From: Bradyrhizobium sp. B097
Lineage (GTDB): Bacteria > Pseudomonadota > Alphaproteobacteria > Rhizobiales > Xanthobacteraceae
Assembly: GCF_038957035.1 (NCBI RefSeq)
Contig: NZ_CP152412.1
Location: 1,360,501 to 1,424,500 of the forward strand
Length of the DNA stretch: 64,000 bases
Direction: 5' to 3'
Position 1 is the stretch's first letter. The number at the start of each line of letters is the position of its first letter. The translations under genes were made by a program, and so were the position numbers. Under the pieces are notes generated by a model that searched no databases, was not told the DNA's origin, and saw nothing but the letters and a program-made list of their open reading frames with translations. Positions 40,020-49,033 of this stretch are shown piece after piece.

Positions 40020-41417
40020 TCAGGCGGATGCGGCTTCACGCGTCCGCGCCGCCGCATGGGGCCGGAAGCTTGCGGCAGGATGCGAGGACGGCAGGCGTGC
40101 CCGACCGGCGCCGAAGATTTTCTCCCGCAACGTCCCCGGAGCATATTCGGTCTTGTAGACACCGCGGCGCTGCAATTCCGGCACGACGAGCTCGGCGAAA
40201 TCCCGATACCCGCCCGGCGTCACAGCGTAGCTGAGGTTGAAGCCGTTGATATCGGTCTCATCGACCCAGGCCTGGAGCTCGTCAGCGACTTCCGCAGGCG
40301 AGCCAACAATGACGGGGCCCCGGCCGCCGATGCCATTGTGCTCGATGATCTCGCGAATGGTCCAGGGGCGCTCGCTCCTGGAGAAGGAATCGATCATCGA
40401 GGTGACCGCGTTGTCCTTCTTCGCGGTCGGAAGGGGATCATCCAGGCTGTAGCGGGAGAGATCGATTCCGGTCCAGCCGGACAGCAGCGCGAGCGAGCCC
40501 TTGGGATCGATATAGCGTTGATAGTCGCGGTATTTGGCTTCCGCCGCGGCGTGGGTCTCTGCGACGATCACGGTCGTCAGGGCATAGAAGCGGATGTCGT
40601 GCTCGTCGCGGCCGAACGCCCGAGCGCGTGCCCGCGTCTCGGCGACGTTGGCCGCCGTGCGTGCCTTGGAATGCTCCCCCAGGAACACCGCTTCGGCGTG
40701 CCGGGCGGCGAAATCCTTGCCGCGATTGGAGGCGCCTGCCTGGAATAGGAATGGCGTCCGTTGCGGAGAGGGATGGACGAGGTGGATGGCGTCAAGCTTG
40801 AAATGCGTGCCGTGGTGATGAACTTTGCGGATGTGCTGCGGATCCGCGATCACACCTTTGGTGGGATCGACGATAATGGCCTCGTCGTCCCAACTACCTT
40901 CCCAGAGCGCATAGACGGCATCGAGGAATTCGTCGGCAAGATCATAGCGGGGGTCGTGCGGCATGATGCTGTCGCGGCCGACCGCACGTGACGCGGCGTT
41001 GGAGTAGCCGGTCACGATGTTCCAGGCGACGCGCCCCTTGGTCAGATGATCGAGGGTCGAGAAGCGGCGCGCGAGCGTGAACGGCGGCTCATACGATACG
41101 GGGGCCGTGACGCCGATGCCGAGATGCTCGGTGACATGCGCCATGGCCGAGACCAGCAGCATGGGATCGAGCTTCGGAATTTGCGCGCCGCTGCGCAGCG
41201 CCGCGTCGGCCGTTCCGGCATAAACGTCATGAATGCCGATGCCGTCGGCGATGAAGATCGAGTCGAACTTGCCGGCCTCGAGAATGCGCGCCACGTCCGT
41301 CCAGTAATCAAGCGTATCGAAGTCCAGCGAGCGGTCCTTCGGATGGCGCCATAGCCCGGGAGAAAGGTGAACCGGGCTGAAGATGGCGAAGCCGTTGATC
41401 TGGATTTGCTTGGGCAC
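40020..41417 (-). CDS. DszA/NtaA-type LLM flavin monooxygenase
   Basis: This 465-residue enzyme of the NtaA/SnaA/DszA group contains SPGLWRHPKDRSLDFDTLDYWTDVARILEAGKFDSIFIADG and SYEPPFTLARRFSTLDHLTKGRVAWNIVTGYSNAASRA. PFLFQAGASNRGKDFAARHAEAVFLGEHS and the ending FAELVVPELQRRGVYKTEYAPGTLREKIFG also match. DszA opens sulfone rings using FMNH2 and O2. It is the third gene of a minus-strand operon after a binding protein and a DszC-like flavoprotein, a pairing that mirrors DszC and DszA acting in sequence. Confidence 0.88.
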   Translation of the reverse strand: MPKQIQINGFAIFSPVHLSPGLWRHPKDRSLDFDTLDYWTDVARILEAGKFDSIFIADGIGIHDVYAGTADAALRSGAQIPKLDPMLLVSAMAHVTEHLGIGVTAPVSYEPPFTLARRFSTLDHLTKGRVAWNIVTGYSNAASRAVGRDSIMPHDPRYDLADEFLDAVYALWEGSWDDEAIIVDPTKGVIADPQHIRKVHHHGTHFKLDAIHLVHPSPQRTPFLFQAGASNRGKDFAARHAEAVFLGEHSKARTAANVAETRARARAFGRDEHDIRFYALTTVIVAETHAAAEAKYRDYQRYIDPKGSLALLSGWTGIDLSRYSLDDPLPTAKKDNAVTSMIDSFSRSERPWTIREIIEHNGIGGRGPVIVGSPAEVADELQAWVDETDINGFNLSYAVTPGGYRDFAELVVPELQRRGVYKTEYAPGTLREKIFGAGRARLPSSHPAASFRPHAAARTREAASA

Positions 41418-41432
41418 GACGGACTCTCTCGG

Positions 41433-42614
41433 CTACTGGAATGTGGACGGCTCGGGATGGACACCGGTGAGAAACCAGTTCCCGACATTGCGCGTCTTGT
41501 ATTCGGCGGGATTGTGCAGCGTGTGGATGCGCACATTGCGCCAGAAGCGGTCATAGCCATTGGCAATAGTGGCGGAACGCGCACCCATCACCTCGAAGAT
41601 GCGGCTGGTGACATCAAGCGCGACCTCACCGGCATGTGCATTGGCGCCGGCAATCACGACCGCGGCCTCGCCGCGCTCCTGGGGCGTCAGATCGCGGCCG
41701 CGCGACCAGACCCGGTCGAGCGTCACGGCCGCCTCATCCGCGAGCAGCGTGGCCGCTTTCACCCGCGTATAAAGCTCGCCATAGACCCGTCTGACCCAGG
41801 GATCATCGGTGTGCTTTTCAACGCCCGAATGAAGCCAGGGGCGGGACGTTTCCCGCGTATAGTCGCGCGCGGTGATCAGGGCGCCCTGCGCGCTGCCGAT
41901 GAAGACGTTCAGCAGGGTGCTCTGCTGCAGGAAGGGCGTTACGGTCTGATAGGGACGGCCGCCGTCAGGCTTGTGGTCGAACACCTCGGTTCGATGAATC
42001 CGGACCCCGGTGTAGGTGACGCGCCCGCTTCCGGTTTGGCGCTGGCCGAAGCCGTCCCAATCATTCTCGATCCGGATGCCGTCCCGGTTTGCCGGAATGG
42101 CCGCAAAACTCCGTGCATTGGTGTCGCGATCTTCCCAGGCGACCTGCAGATAGTCCGCAATATGCGATCCTGATGTGAACGGACGAAACCCGTCCAATAT
42201 ATAGCCATCGGCATCGCGGCGACCGAACAGGCTCTTTGAGAAGCTGTTTGCGGTATTGCCCCAGAACCAATTGCCGGCAGCGGACCGCCGGAAGATATCG
42301 GCGGCTTGCTCGGCCGTGCCGCGCAGATGGGCGGCATGCTGGGAGCCGAAATGGTAGCCGTAGAGGTGCCCGAGGGCACCGTCTACCTTGGCAAACTCAC
42401 GGGCGATCTTCAGCGCGGTCGACCAGCGTTCGCCGGCTCCGCCGAATTCCGTCGGTATCAACAGGTTGAGAAGGCCGCTCTCCTTCAGCAAGGCCAACTG
42501 CTCGAGCGGTTTGCCGCCGGCACGGTCGCGCTCGGCGGCGTCGCGCGCGAAGATCTCGCGCAACCGCGCTGCCTTGGCGAAATGGGGATTTGATGTATCG
42601 AGATCGAAACTCAT
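41433..42614 (-). CDS. acyl-CoA-dehydrogenase-fold flavin monooxygenase (DszC/SfnB-like)
   Basis: This 393-residue flavoprotein has LNLLIPTEFGGAGERWSTALKIAREFAKVDGALGHLYGYHF and NWFWGNTANSFSKSLFGRRDADGYILDGFRPFTSGSHIADYLQVAW. ENDWDGFGQRQTGSGRVTYTGVRI follows. The 'WFWGNTANSFS' and 'DWDGFGQRQTGSG' segments are typical of DszC-type sulfoxidising monooxygenases and their SfnB relatives. ATG at 42614 gives MSFDLDTS; an earlier frame start at 42659 is less natural. It lies between a binding protein and a DszA-like enzyme in one operon. Confidence 0.86.
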   Translation of the reverse strand: MSFDLDTSNPHFAKAARLREIFARDAAERDRAGGKPLEQLALLKESGLLNLLIPTEFGGAGERWSTALKIAREFAKVDGALGHLYGYHFGSQHAAHLRGTAEQAADIFRRSAAGNWFWGNTANSFSKSLFGRRDADGYILDGFRPFTSGSHIADYLQVAWEDRDTNARSFAAIPANRDGIRIENDWDGFGQRQTGSGRVTYTGVRIHRTEVFDHKPDGGRPYQTVTPFLQQSTLLNVFIGSAQGALITARDYTRETSRPWLHSGVEKHTDDPWVRRVYGELYTRVKAATLLADEAAVTLDRVWSRGRDLTPQERGEAAVVIAGANAHAGEVALDVTSRIFEVMGARSATIANGYDRFWRNVRIHTLHNPAEYKTRNVGNWFLTGVHPEPSTFQ

Positions 42615-42633
42615 GAGGATATCCCGTGCGAGA

Positions 42634-44241
42634 TCAGCTTTGCAGCCAGACGTCGGCAAAGTTGGCGGACGGCCCGTCGATCGTCGTGGTGTGATCGCGG
42701 ACCTTGCGGTTGACGATGGTCAGGTTTGGTCCCGTCACCAGATTGATGTCGGGCAGGTCGGTCGCGACGATGACCTGGAAGGCGTAGAACAGTTCCTTCC
42801 GCTTTGCCGGATCGCTTTCGACGGCGGCCGCCTCCAGCAGCCGGTCGACCTCAGGGTTGCTGTAGCCCGATCCGTTTGAGAAGGGCACGCCGGGTTTGAA
42901 GTTCTTCGACCAGTACAGCCGCTGTACGCCGACCGTCGGATCGAAGGAATGGCTCATGCCGTTGCTCATGAAGTCGAAGTCGCGGTTTGTGTAGGTTCGC
43001 TTGAACCAGGTCGGAACGTCCTGTGCGCGCAGCGTCACGCCGATGCCGATCGTGGAAAGCGCCTGGCGCGTGTAGGCGCCAAGTTGCTGATAGGTCTCGC
43101 CATAGGGCATGTAGTCATGGAAAACCTTGAAGCGCGTACCGTCCGGGCCGCGCGGCAAGCCTGCGGCGTCGAGCAACGCTTCGGCCTTCTTGGGAGCGAA
43201 TTCGTAGTGCGGAATCCCGGGATTGTGGAATTGCTTCAGCGCGGGACTGATCGCGGCCGGTGCACTCTGGGTCCATCCGTAGAAAACGATGCGGTTGATC
43301 GCGTCGCGGTCGACTGCATGAGCGACGGCACGCCGGACCTCCGGCTTGGCAAAGTAGGGATTGGCGAGGTTGAACTCGAGCCGGTACACGATGGGCTGAT
43401 AGTCATAGCCGCGTGTTTCGATCAGGAGGTTCGGGTTGGCCTTGAGCGTCTCGATCTGCCCGAGCGGCACCGGCGTATCAGGCGCGTAGTGGATCTCCCC
43501 GGTCTCGAGTGCAACCGCACGGGCGTTGGCGTCGGCGATGAAGCGGATGACGATGCGGTCGAGATAGGGCTTGCCCGGATCCCAATAATTGGGATTGCGC
43601 TCCAGCACGATGTGGCTGCCCTGTTTCCATTCCTTGAAAACGAAGGGACCAGTTCCAATCGGCGCGCGTTCATTGGGATTGGCCAGGGGATCGGTGCCCT
43701 CATAGATGTGTCGCGGCACGATCGGTGATTCTGAGGCCGTGAGGGCGGCGAGCAGGTATGGCGCGGGCTTGTCGAGCACGATTTCCGCAACATGCGGATC
43801 GGGCGTGCGCACCTCGCGAACCGAGGCCAGCGTGCCGCGGCCGCGCGGATGATGCTGCTTGAGAAGCTCGATGGAGTGCGCGACGTCTGCCGACGTGAAG
43901 TCGCGGCCATCGTGCCACTTTACACCGCGCCGGAGCTCGAACCGATAGCTGAGCCCGTCTTCGCTCTTCTGCCAGCTGGTCGCGAGCTGCGGGCGGGGAT
44001 TGAAGTCCAGATCGAAGGCGACGAGCCCCTCGGTGACCTTTCCGCTCACGCGGGTGGTCGGGCCCGCGGTGTGCGTGAGGCTGACGAGGATGGGAGGCTC
44101 GGGCTGGATCACGACGTTCAACGTTCCGCCATGCTGGCCTTCATCGGCTGCGCGCGCCGAAGTCACCATTGGTCCGCCGACAAAGGCGCCGGAGGTCAAC
44201 AGCAGAGCCTTTGTGATTTGCCGGCGCGTAAGCCAGTCCAT
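42634..44241 (-). CDS. peptide-type (SBP_bac_5) periplasmic binding protein
   Basis: This 535-residue binding protein has a signal sequence (LTRRQITKALLLTSGAFVGG, cleavage after TSARA). It carries LNVVIQPEPPILVSLTHTAG, ATSWQKSEDGLSYRFELRRGVKWHDGRDFTSADVAHSIELL and GTGPFVFKEWKQGSHIVLERNPNYWD. ATG at 44241 places the signal at the very start. It heads the operon with the DszC-like and DszA-like genes, so it probably captures their substrate. It has no own permease, and the Dpp-type permeases at 36623-38589 are the likely partner. Confidence 0.9.
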   Translation of the reverse strand: MDWLTRRQITKALLLTSGAFVGGPMVTSARAADEGQHGGTLNVVIQPEPPILVSLTHTAGPTTRVSGKVTEGLVAFDLDFNPRPQLATSWQKSEDGLSYRFELRRGVKWHDGRDFTSADVAHSIELLKQHHPRGRGTLASVREVRTPDPHVAEIVLDKPAPYLLAALTASESPIVPRHIYEGTDPLANPNERAPIGTGPFVFKEWKQGSHIVLERNPNYWDPGKPYLDRIVIRFIADANARAVALETGEIHYAPDTPVPLGQIETLKANPNLLIETRGYDYQPIVYRLEFNLANPYFAKPEVRRAVAHAVDRDAINRIVFYGWTQSAPAAISPALKQFHNPGIPHYEFAPKKAEALLDAAGLPRGPDGTRFKVFHDYMPYGETYQQLGAYTRQALSTIGIGVTLRAQDVPTWFKRTYTNRDFDFMSNGMSHSFDPTVGVQRLYWSKNFKPGVPFSNGSGYSNPEVDRLLEAAAVESDPAKRKELFYAFQVIVATDLPDINLVTGPNLTIVNRKVRDHTTTIDGPSANFADVWLQS

Positions 44242-44503
44242 TGCCGATCGCACGTCAGTTGTGAACACTGTGTCGCAATAATCCACCTCGAGGTCCGACA
44301 ATCAATCCTACGGCGCGCTTCCTCGCATAATGAAAATTTTGCTGCTGCATGGGTGGCACGTCGCGCTCGCGAACGCGCGCCGTTGCTGTGAACAACAAAA
44401 GCAAATTCTCTGCGAAACATGATCAAGATTGAGGCGGTACAACTTGCGCGGCGGATCCGGCGAGATAACCTCTCCGTGCGCCGCGGTCTGACGCGAGGGC
44501 GCG

Positions 44504-46102
44504 ATGTCGCTGGATCGACGGACCTTCAATCGCGGCCTTCTGGCTTCCGGCGCCGCCGGCCTGCTCGGTCCATCACAAGCGATGGCCGCCGATACGAAAC
44601 CGGTACCCGGCGGCACCTTGAACTGGGTGTACTATCCCGACCCTTCCGCGATCATCGCGATCAACACGTCGTCGGGAACCGGGCAGACGATCGGCACCAA
44701 GATCAACGAAGGGCTCCTTGCGTACGACTACGATCTCAATCCGAGGTCGGTGCTGGCGACATCCTGGACCATCAGCGACGATGGCAGGCGCTACACGTTC
44801 CGGCTGAGACCGAACGTGAAATGGTCCGATGGACGGGAGTTCACGTCGGCCGACGTCGCATTTTCCATTGAGCGGCTGAAGATCGCTCACCCGCGCGGGC
44901 GCATCACGTTCGCGAATGTCGAGGCGGTCGAAACGCCGGACCGTCTGACCGCCGTGATCGTGCTGTCAAAGCCGGCCCCCTTCCTGATTTCGGCACTGGC
45001 CGGTGCCGAATCTCCCATTGTGCCCAAGCATATTTACGAAGCTCTCAAGCCCGAGGAACAGCCCCGGCTCGAGCAGACGATCGGGACCGGCCCGTTCCTT
45101 CTGCGGGAATGGGTTCCCGGCAGTCATCTTCTGTTCGTTCGCAATCCGAACTATTGGGATGCGCCGAAGCCTTATGTCGAACGCCTGGTGCTGAAGGTCG
45201 TGCTGGATCCGGCCGCGCGTGCGGCGGCGCTTGAAGCGGGCGAGGTCGATATCGGGGCGACGCCGGTGCCATATGGCGATATCGAGCGTTTCAAGATCGA
45301 CAAGCGGTTCGTGGTCGACACCACGACCTACGCCTATTCGGGCCCACAGCAGCAGCTGTTCTTCAATTTCGATACGCAGATCCTGCAGGATCGCCGTGTC
45401 CGTCAGGCGATCGCCCATGCGATTGATCATCGGGCTTTGGTCAACGTCGTGTTCTTCGGCTACGGCCTGATCTCTCCGTCGCCGGTCAGCACGGCCCTGC
45501 CTAAGTTCTACGATCCGAAGATCCAGGCTTGGCCATTCGATCCGAAGGCGGGAGATCAATTGCTGGATGAGGCCGGCCTCAAGCGAGGTGCGGGCGGCAT
45601 CAGGGCCAAGCTCAGGCTCACGCAAAATCCATTTCTGCCCGCGAGCTTCGCCGATTTCCTGCGCAATTCCCTGCGCCGAATTGGCCTGGACATCGAGATT
45701 CTGCGGTACGATCTCGCAACCTACCTGAATGTCGTCTATCGAGATCGGGCATTTGACCTGACGATCGAAAGCCTCTCCAACACGTTCGATCCGACGCTCG
45801 GCGTGCAACGCGCTTACTGGTCGAAGAATTTCCGCATCGGCCTGCCGTTCTCGAACGCGGCGCATTACAGCAATCCGGAGGTCGACCAGCTGCTGGAGGC
45901 AGCTGCGATCGAGCCGGATGCCGAGAAGCGGCGCGCGATCTGGTCCAAGTTCCAATCGATCATCCACGAGGGAGTGGCCTCCGTCGACATCGTCGCGGCG
46001 GGCGGCGTGATCATTGCCAACAAGAAGGTTCGAAACTTCGCTCCCGGCGCTGAGGGATTGAACGGGAGCTTCGCCGATCTCTGGATCGACCCGTCCGTCT
46101 AG
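44504..46102 (+). CDS. peptide-type (SBP_bac_5) periplasmic binding protein
   Basis: This 532-residue protein has a twin-arginine-like signal (SLDRRTFNRGLLASGAAGLLG). It shows ATSWTISDDGRRYTFRLRPNVKWSDGREFTSADVAFSIERL and GTGPFLLREWVPGSHLLFVRNPNYWDAPKPYVERLVLKV. It is divergent from the similar gene at 42634 and is followed by an Ssu-type importer. The three SBP_bac_5 proteins at 33088, 42634 and 44504 share motif-level identity throughout, suggesting duplication and ligand diversification around one Dpp-type permease set. Confidence 0.9.
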   Translation: MSLDRRTFNRGLLASGAAGLLGPSQAMAADTKPVPGGTLNWVYYPDPSAIIAINTSSGTGQTIGTKINEGLLAYDYDLNPRSVLATSWTISDDGRRYTFRLRPNVKWSDGREFTSADVAFSIERLKIAHPRGRITFANVEAVETPDRLTAVIVLSKPAPFLISALAGAESPIVPKHIYEALKPEEQPRLEQTIGTGPFLLREWVPGSHLLFVRNPNYWDAPKPYVERLVLKVVLDPAARAAALEAGEVDIGATPVPYGDIERFKIDKRFVVDTTTYAYSGPQQQLFFNFDTQILQDRRVRQAIAHAIDHRALVNVVFFGYGLISPSPVSTALPKFYDPKIQAWPFDPKAGDQLLDEAGLKRGAGGIRAKLRLTQNPFLPASFADFLRNSLRRIGLDIEILRYDLATYLNVVYRDRAFDLTIESLSNTFDPTLGVQRAYWSKNFRIGLPFSNAAHYSNPEVDQLLEAAAIEPDAEKRRAIWSKFQSIIHEGVASVDIVAAGGVIIANKKVRNFAPGAEGLNGSFADLWIDPSV

Positions 46103-46171
46103 GCCGTGACATCACATTCTTTTCCGTTCGCCTGCCTGCGCAGAAGAGAAATAGCGCGGTACGCGTCAAGA

Positions 46172-46264
46172 ATGAAAATCTGTGAGATTGCGCAGGGCGA
46201 TCATGGATCGTCATACTCTGACGGCACCGCCGGGCGGGTGATGGTGCGGCGAGGAACGTGTTGA
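46172..46264 (+). CDS. possible 30-residue upstream ORF coupled to the binding-protein gene
   Basis: The reading frame starts MKICEIAQG at ATG 46172, and its last sense codon is a cysteine (GTC then stop). The TGA (46262-46264) overlaps the ATG of the next gene as TGATG, the usual arrangement for translational coupling. The ribosome-binding site is weak and no homologue is known to me. It could be chance, or a leader peptide that senses cysteine. Confidence 0.3.
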   Translation: MKICEIAQGDHGSSYSDGTAGRVMVRRGTC

Positions 46265-47346
46265 TGATCGCAAAACGCAAACTCTTCAGTCTCCTGCTTG
46301 CGGGGGCCGGTCTACTGTTCGGTTTGAGGTCGGGGCTTGCCGCCGATACGCTCACGGTGCGGATCGGATTTGCTTCCGTCGGTGCCGACAATCGCCAGTT
46401 CTCCGGCGGCTCGTCCGCGGCGGTTGCCCATTCCGAGCATTATCTCGATCGGGAATTGCACGACCGGCCGGACGTGAAGGTCGAATGGTATTTCTTCAAG
46501 GGAGCAGGCCCCGCGGTCAATGAGGCCTTAGCCAACAACCAGCTCGACTTCGCGATCCAGGGCGATCTGCCCGAGATCATCGGCCGTGCAAATGGCCTAA
46601 AGACCAGGATATTGCTCGCATCCGGTGCCCATGCGCCGATCTATCTTGCGGTTCCGTTCGGTTCGGCGATCCGAAGGGTTGCCGATCTCCGTGGCCGAAA
46701 GGTCTCCATTTTCCGTGGAACCAACAATCATCTCGCCGCCGTCAAGGTGTTGGCCGGCAACGGTCTCCAGGAGCGGGACGTTCAGATCATCAACATGGAT
46801 ACGGCCACCACGAATGCGGCGTTGACGTCAAAGGATATCGAAGCTGCGTTCGGCAACTTCCCGCTGGCCAGCCTCGCCGAGAAGAATATCGCGGAGATCA
46901 TCTACACCACCAAAGGCGACAATCCGGCCTATGAACGGCATTCGACGCTGATCGGGCAGGATGCCTTTATCAAGGCGCATCCCGATATCACGCAGAAGAT
47001 CGTCTCGGCGATCGTCCGTGCTGCGCGCTGGTCGTCGGACGAGGCCAACCGGGAAGCGTTCTTTGAGATATCGGCCCGAACAGGCTTTCCGGCGTCAGGA
47101 TATCGCTTTGACTTCTCCAACCTAGAACTGAAGTATCGCAACACCCCGATTATCGATGCATCGATCATCGAGAGCTATCGCGTGCAAGCCAAACAGGCGA
47201 AGGAGTTCGGTCTGCTTCGCCGCGACGTTGACCTCAATGGCTGGTTCGACCGTTCATTCCTGGATGTTGCGCTCAAGGAGCAGGGTCTCGTCGGTTACTG
47301 GCAGGAATATGATGCGAGCGGACGGCCGCAGGCGGCGGGACAATGA
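46264..47346 (+). CDS. SsuA/TauA-type substrate-binding protein
   Basis: This 360-residue protein has a Sec signal (LFSLLLAGAGLLFGLRSGLAAD). LTVRIGFASVGADNRQFSGGSSAAVAHSEHYLDREL, VEWYFFKGAGPAVNEALANNQLDFAIQGDLPEIIGRANG and ADLRGRKVSIFRGTNNHLAAVKVLA are clear members of the nitrate/sulfonate/taurine binding-protein family. ATG 46264 is chosen for spacing to GAGGA; GTG 46258 and TTG 46261 are also in frame. It begins a four-gene importer (binding protein, ATPase, two permeases) with 4-base overlaps. Confidence 0.88.
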   Translation: MIAKRKLFSLLLAGAGLLFGLRSGLAADTLTVRIGFASVGADNRQFSGGSSAAVAHSEHYLDRELHDRPDVKVEWYFFKGAGPAVNEALANNQLDFAIQGDLPEIIGRANGLKTRILLASGAHAPIYLAVPFGSAIRRVADLRGRKVSIFRGTNNHLAAVKVLAGNGLQERDVQIINMDTATTNAALTSKDIEAAFGNFPLASLAEKNIAEIIYTTKGDNPAYERHSTLIGQDAFIKAHPDITQKIVSAIVRAARWSSDEANREAFFEISARTGFPASGYRFDFSNLELKYRNTPIIDASIIESYRVQAKQAKEFGLLRRDVDLNGWFDRSFLDVALKEQGLVGYWQEYDASGRPQAAGQ

Positions 47347-48179
47347 ACGTCGCCGCGCAACTGCGGACAACGGCATTCCCTGACCACGGGCAGGGGCGGC
47401 TGGAGGTGCGCAACGTCTCCAAGTCGTTTGTCGTGAATGGCGCGCCCGTTGAAGCGCTGCGGGACGTGTCGCTCGACGTCGCGGGCGGCGAGTTCGTCGT
47501 TCTCCTGGGGCCGAGCGGCTGCGGGAAGTCGACGCTGTTGCGGCTGATCGCCGGGCTCGAGCCGGAATTCCGTGGCAGCATCAGCCAGGATGGCAATGCA
47601 ATCGCGGGGACGAGCCTGGATCGCGGCATCGTCTTCCAGGAGCCGCGACTGTTCCCCTGGGCAACGGTTTCCCAAAACATCGCCCTCGGTCTCAAGAATG
47701 CGCCGCTCAGCGAGCGGGCCAAGCAAGAGGCCGTTGCCGCGCATATCACGTTGGTCGGACTTGATGGATTCGCGCAAGCATATCCGCACCAGCTCTCCGG
47801 TGGCATGGCCCAGCGCGCGGCGATTGCGCGCGGCCTCGTCAATCGCCCTCGGCTGCTGCTACTGGACGAGCCCTTTGGTGCGCTCGACGCGCTGACGCGG
47901 GCGCGGCTCCAGGTCGAGCTACAGCGAATCTGGGCGCACGAGAGCATCACGATGGTGCTGGTCACCCATGATGTCGACGAGGCGGTACTGCTCGGCGACC
48001 GAGTCATCGTGCTCGCGCCTCGGCCCGGTCGGGTGTCGCGGATTTTCGCAATTTCCGCACCAAGGCCGAGGTCGCGAACCGATGATGATCTGGTCCGAAT
48101 TCGCAACGATGTATTGCGCGCGCTCGGCGATGGTGAAGAGGACGGCTCCGAGGGTGCGCCGATCGTCGGCCCGGCATGA
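47343..48179 (+). CDS. SsuB/TauB-type ABC ATPase
   Basis: This 278-residue ATPase has Walker A GPSGCGKST, Q-loop IVFQEPRLFPWATVSQNI, signature LSGGMAQRAAIARGL, Walker B LLLLDEPFGALD and VLVTHDVDEAVLLGDRV. It has a 20-residue N-terminal extension and a C-terminal tail rich in charged residues. It energises the two permeases that follow. Confidence 0.92.
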   Translation: MNVAAQLRTTAFPDHGQGRLEVRNVSKSFVVNGAPVEALRDVSLDVAGGEFVVLLGPSGCGKSTLLRLIAGLEPEFRGSISQDGNAIAGTSLDRGIVFQEPRLFPWATVSQNIALGLKNAPLSERAKQEAVAAHITLVGLDGFAQAYPHQLSGGMAQRAAIARGLVNRPRLLLLDEPFGALDALTRARLQVELQRIWAHESITMVLVTHDVDEAVLLGDRVIVLAPRPGRVSRIFAISAPRPRSRTDDDLVRIRNDVLRALGDGEEDGSEGAPIVGPA

Positions 48180-49033
48180 GTGATGCAGCGCTTCGCACGA
48201 CACTTGAGCCTCGGACCACCGCGGTGGCGGGTTTTCGACGTATCTCCGGTCGCGTCAGCGAAGCGGTGTCTCGTCAGCTCATGAAGCTTGGCTGGTTGCT
48301 CATCCCGCCGGCCATCACTCTCCCGATCTGGATCGTCGGCACTGACCGCGGCTGGCTTCCGGAGCAGATCCTTCCGCGTCCCGGCGATGTGCTGCACACG
48401 TTGCGGGACATGATCGCAAGCGGCGAGCTTGCCCAGCATGCGGGCTACAGTTTACGGCGCGTCGCGTTGGGCTTCGCGATCGGTGCAGCTGCCGGCTTGG
48501 TCGTCGGCTCCGCCATGGGGCTGTCGCGGCGCGTGGACGACTATGTCCGTCCCCTGTTCACGGCGATCGCTCAGGTGCCGGCGCTGGCCTGGATTCCACT
48601 CGCGATGCTGCTGCTCGGCATCGGGGAGGGGCTCAAGATCGTCGTGATTGCGAAGGCGGCATTTGTGCCAGTGGTCATGAACACCAGCGCGGGCATCGCG
48701 AACGTGCCGAGGGCGTTCGTCGAGGTGGGAGAAACATTCCGCTTCACATCCCTGCAGATGCTACGCCACGTCGTCCTCCTGGGAGCGATACCGCCGATCT
48801 TCACGGGCCTGCGCTACGGGCTGACCCACGCCTGGATCGCGCTGGTCAGCGTCGAACTGCTGGCCTCGTCGGAGGGGCTCGGCTACCTCCTGGTCTGGGG
48901 CCGTCAGATGTTCTGGCTCGATACCGTGCTGGTCGCGATGATCGTGATCGGCGTGATCGGCTTCGTGAGCGACAAGATCCTCGCCGTTATCGAAGCCCGT
49001 CTGCAAACTTGGCGGATTGACGGTGCCCGGTAG
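48176..49033 (+). CDS. SsuC-type ABC permease, first of two
   Basis: This 285-residue permease shows LIPPAITLPIWIVGTDRGWLPEQILPRPGDVLHTLRDM, HAGYSLRRVALGFAIGAAAGLVVG and ALAWIPLAMLLLGIGEGLKIVVI. The coupling loop is VPRAFVEVGETFRFTSLQMLRHVVLLGAIPPIFTGLRYGLTHAW. Most Ssu importers use a homodimer of one permease. Here two different SsuC-like genes are adjacent, so the channel is probably a heterodimer. Confidence 0.9.
   Translation: MSDAALRTTLEPRTTAVAGFRRISGRVSEAVSRQLMKLGWLLIPPAITLPIWIVGTDRGWLPEQILPRPGDVLHTLRDMIASGELAQHAGYSLRRVALGFAIGAAAGLVVGSAMGLSRRVDDYVRPLFTAIAQVPALAWIPLAMLLLGIGEGLKIVVIAKAAFVPVVMNTSAGIANVPRAFVEVGETFRFTSLQMLRHVVLLGAIPPIFTGLRYGLTHAWIALVSVELLASSEGLGYLLVWGRQMFWLDTVLVAMIVIGVIGFVSDKILAVIEARLQTWRIDGAR

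Noticed and set aside
38597..40162. A 521-codon minus-strand open frame
   Set aside because: It is antisense to the LLM monooxygenase at 38795-40003 and resembles no protein family.
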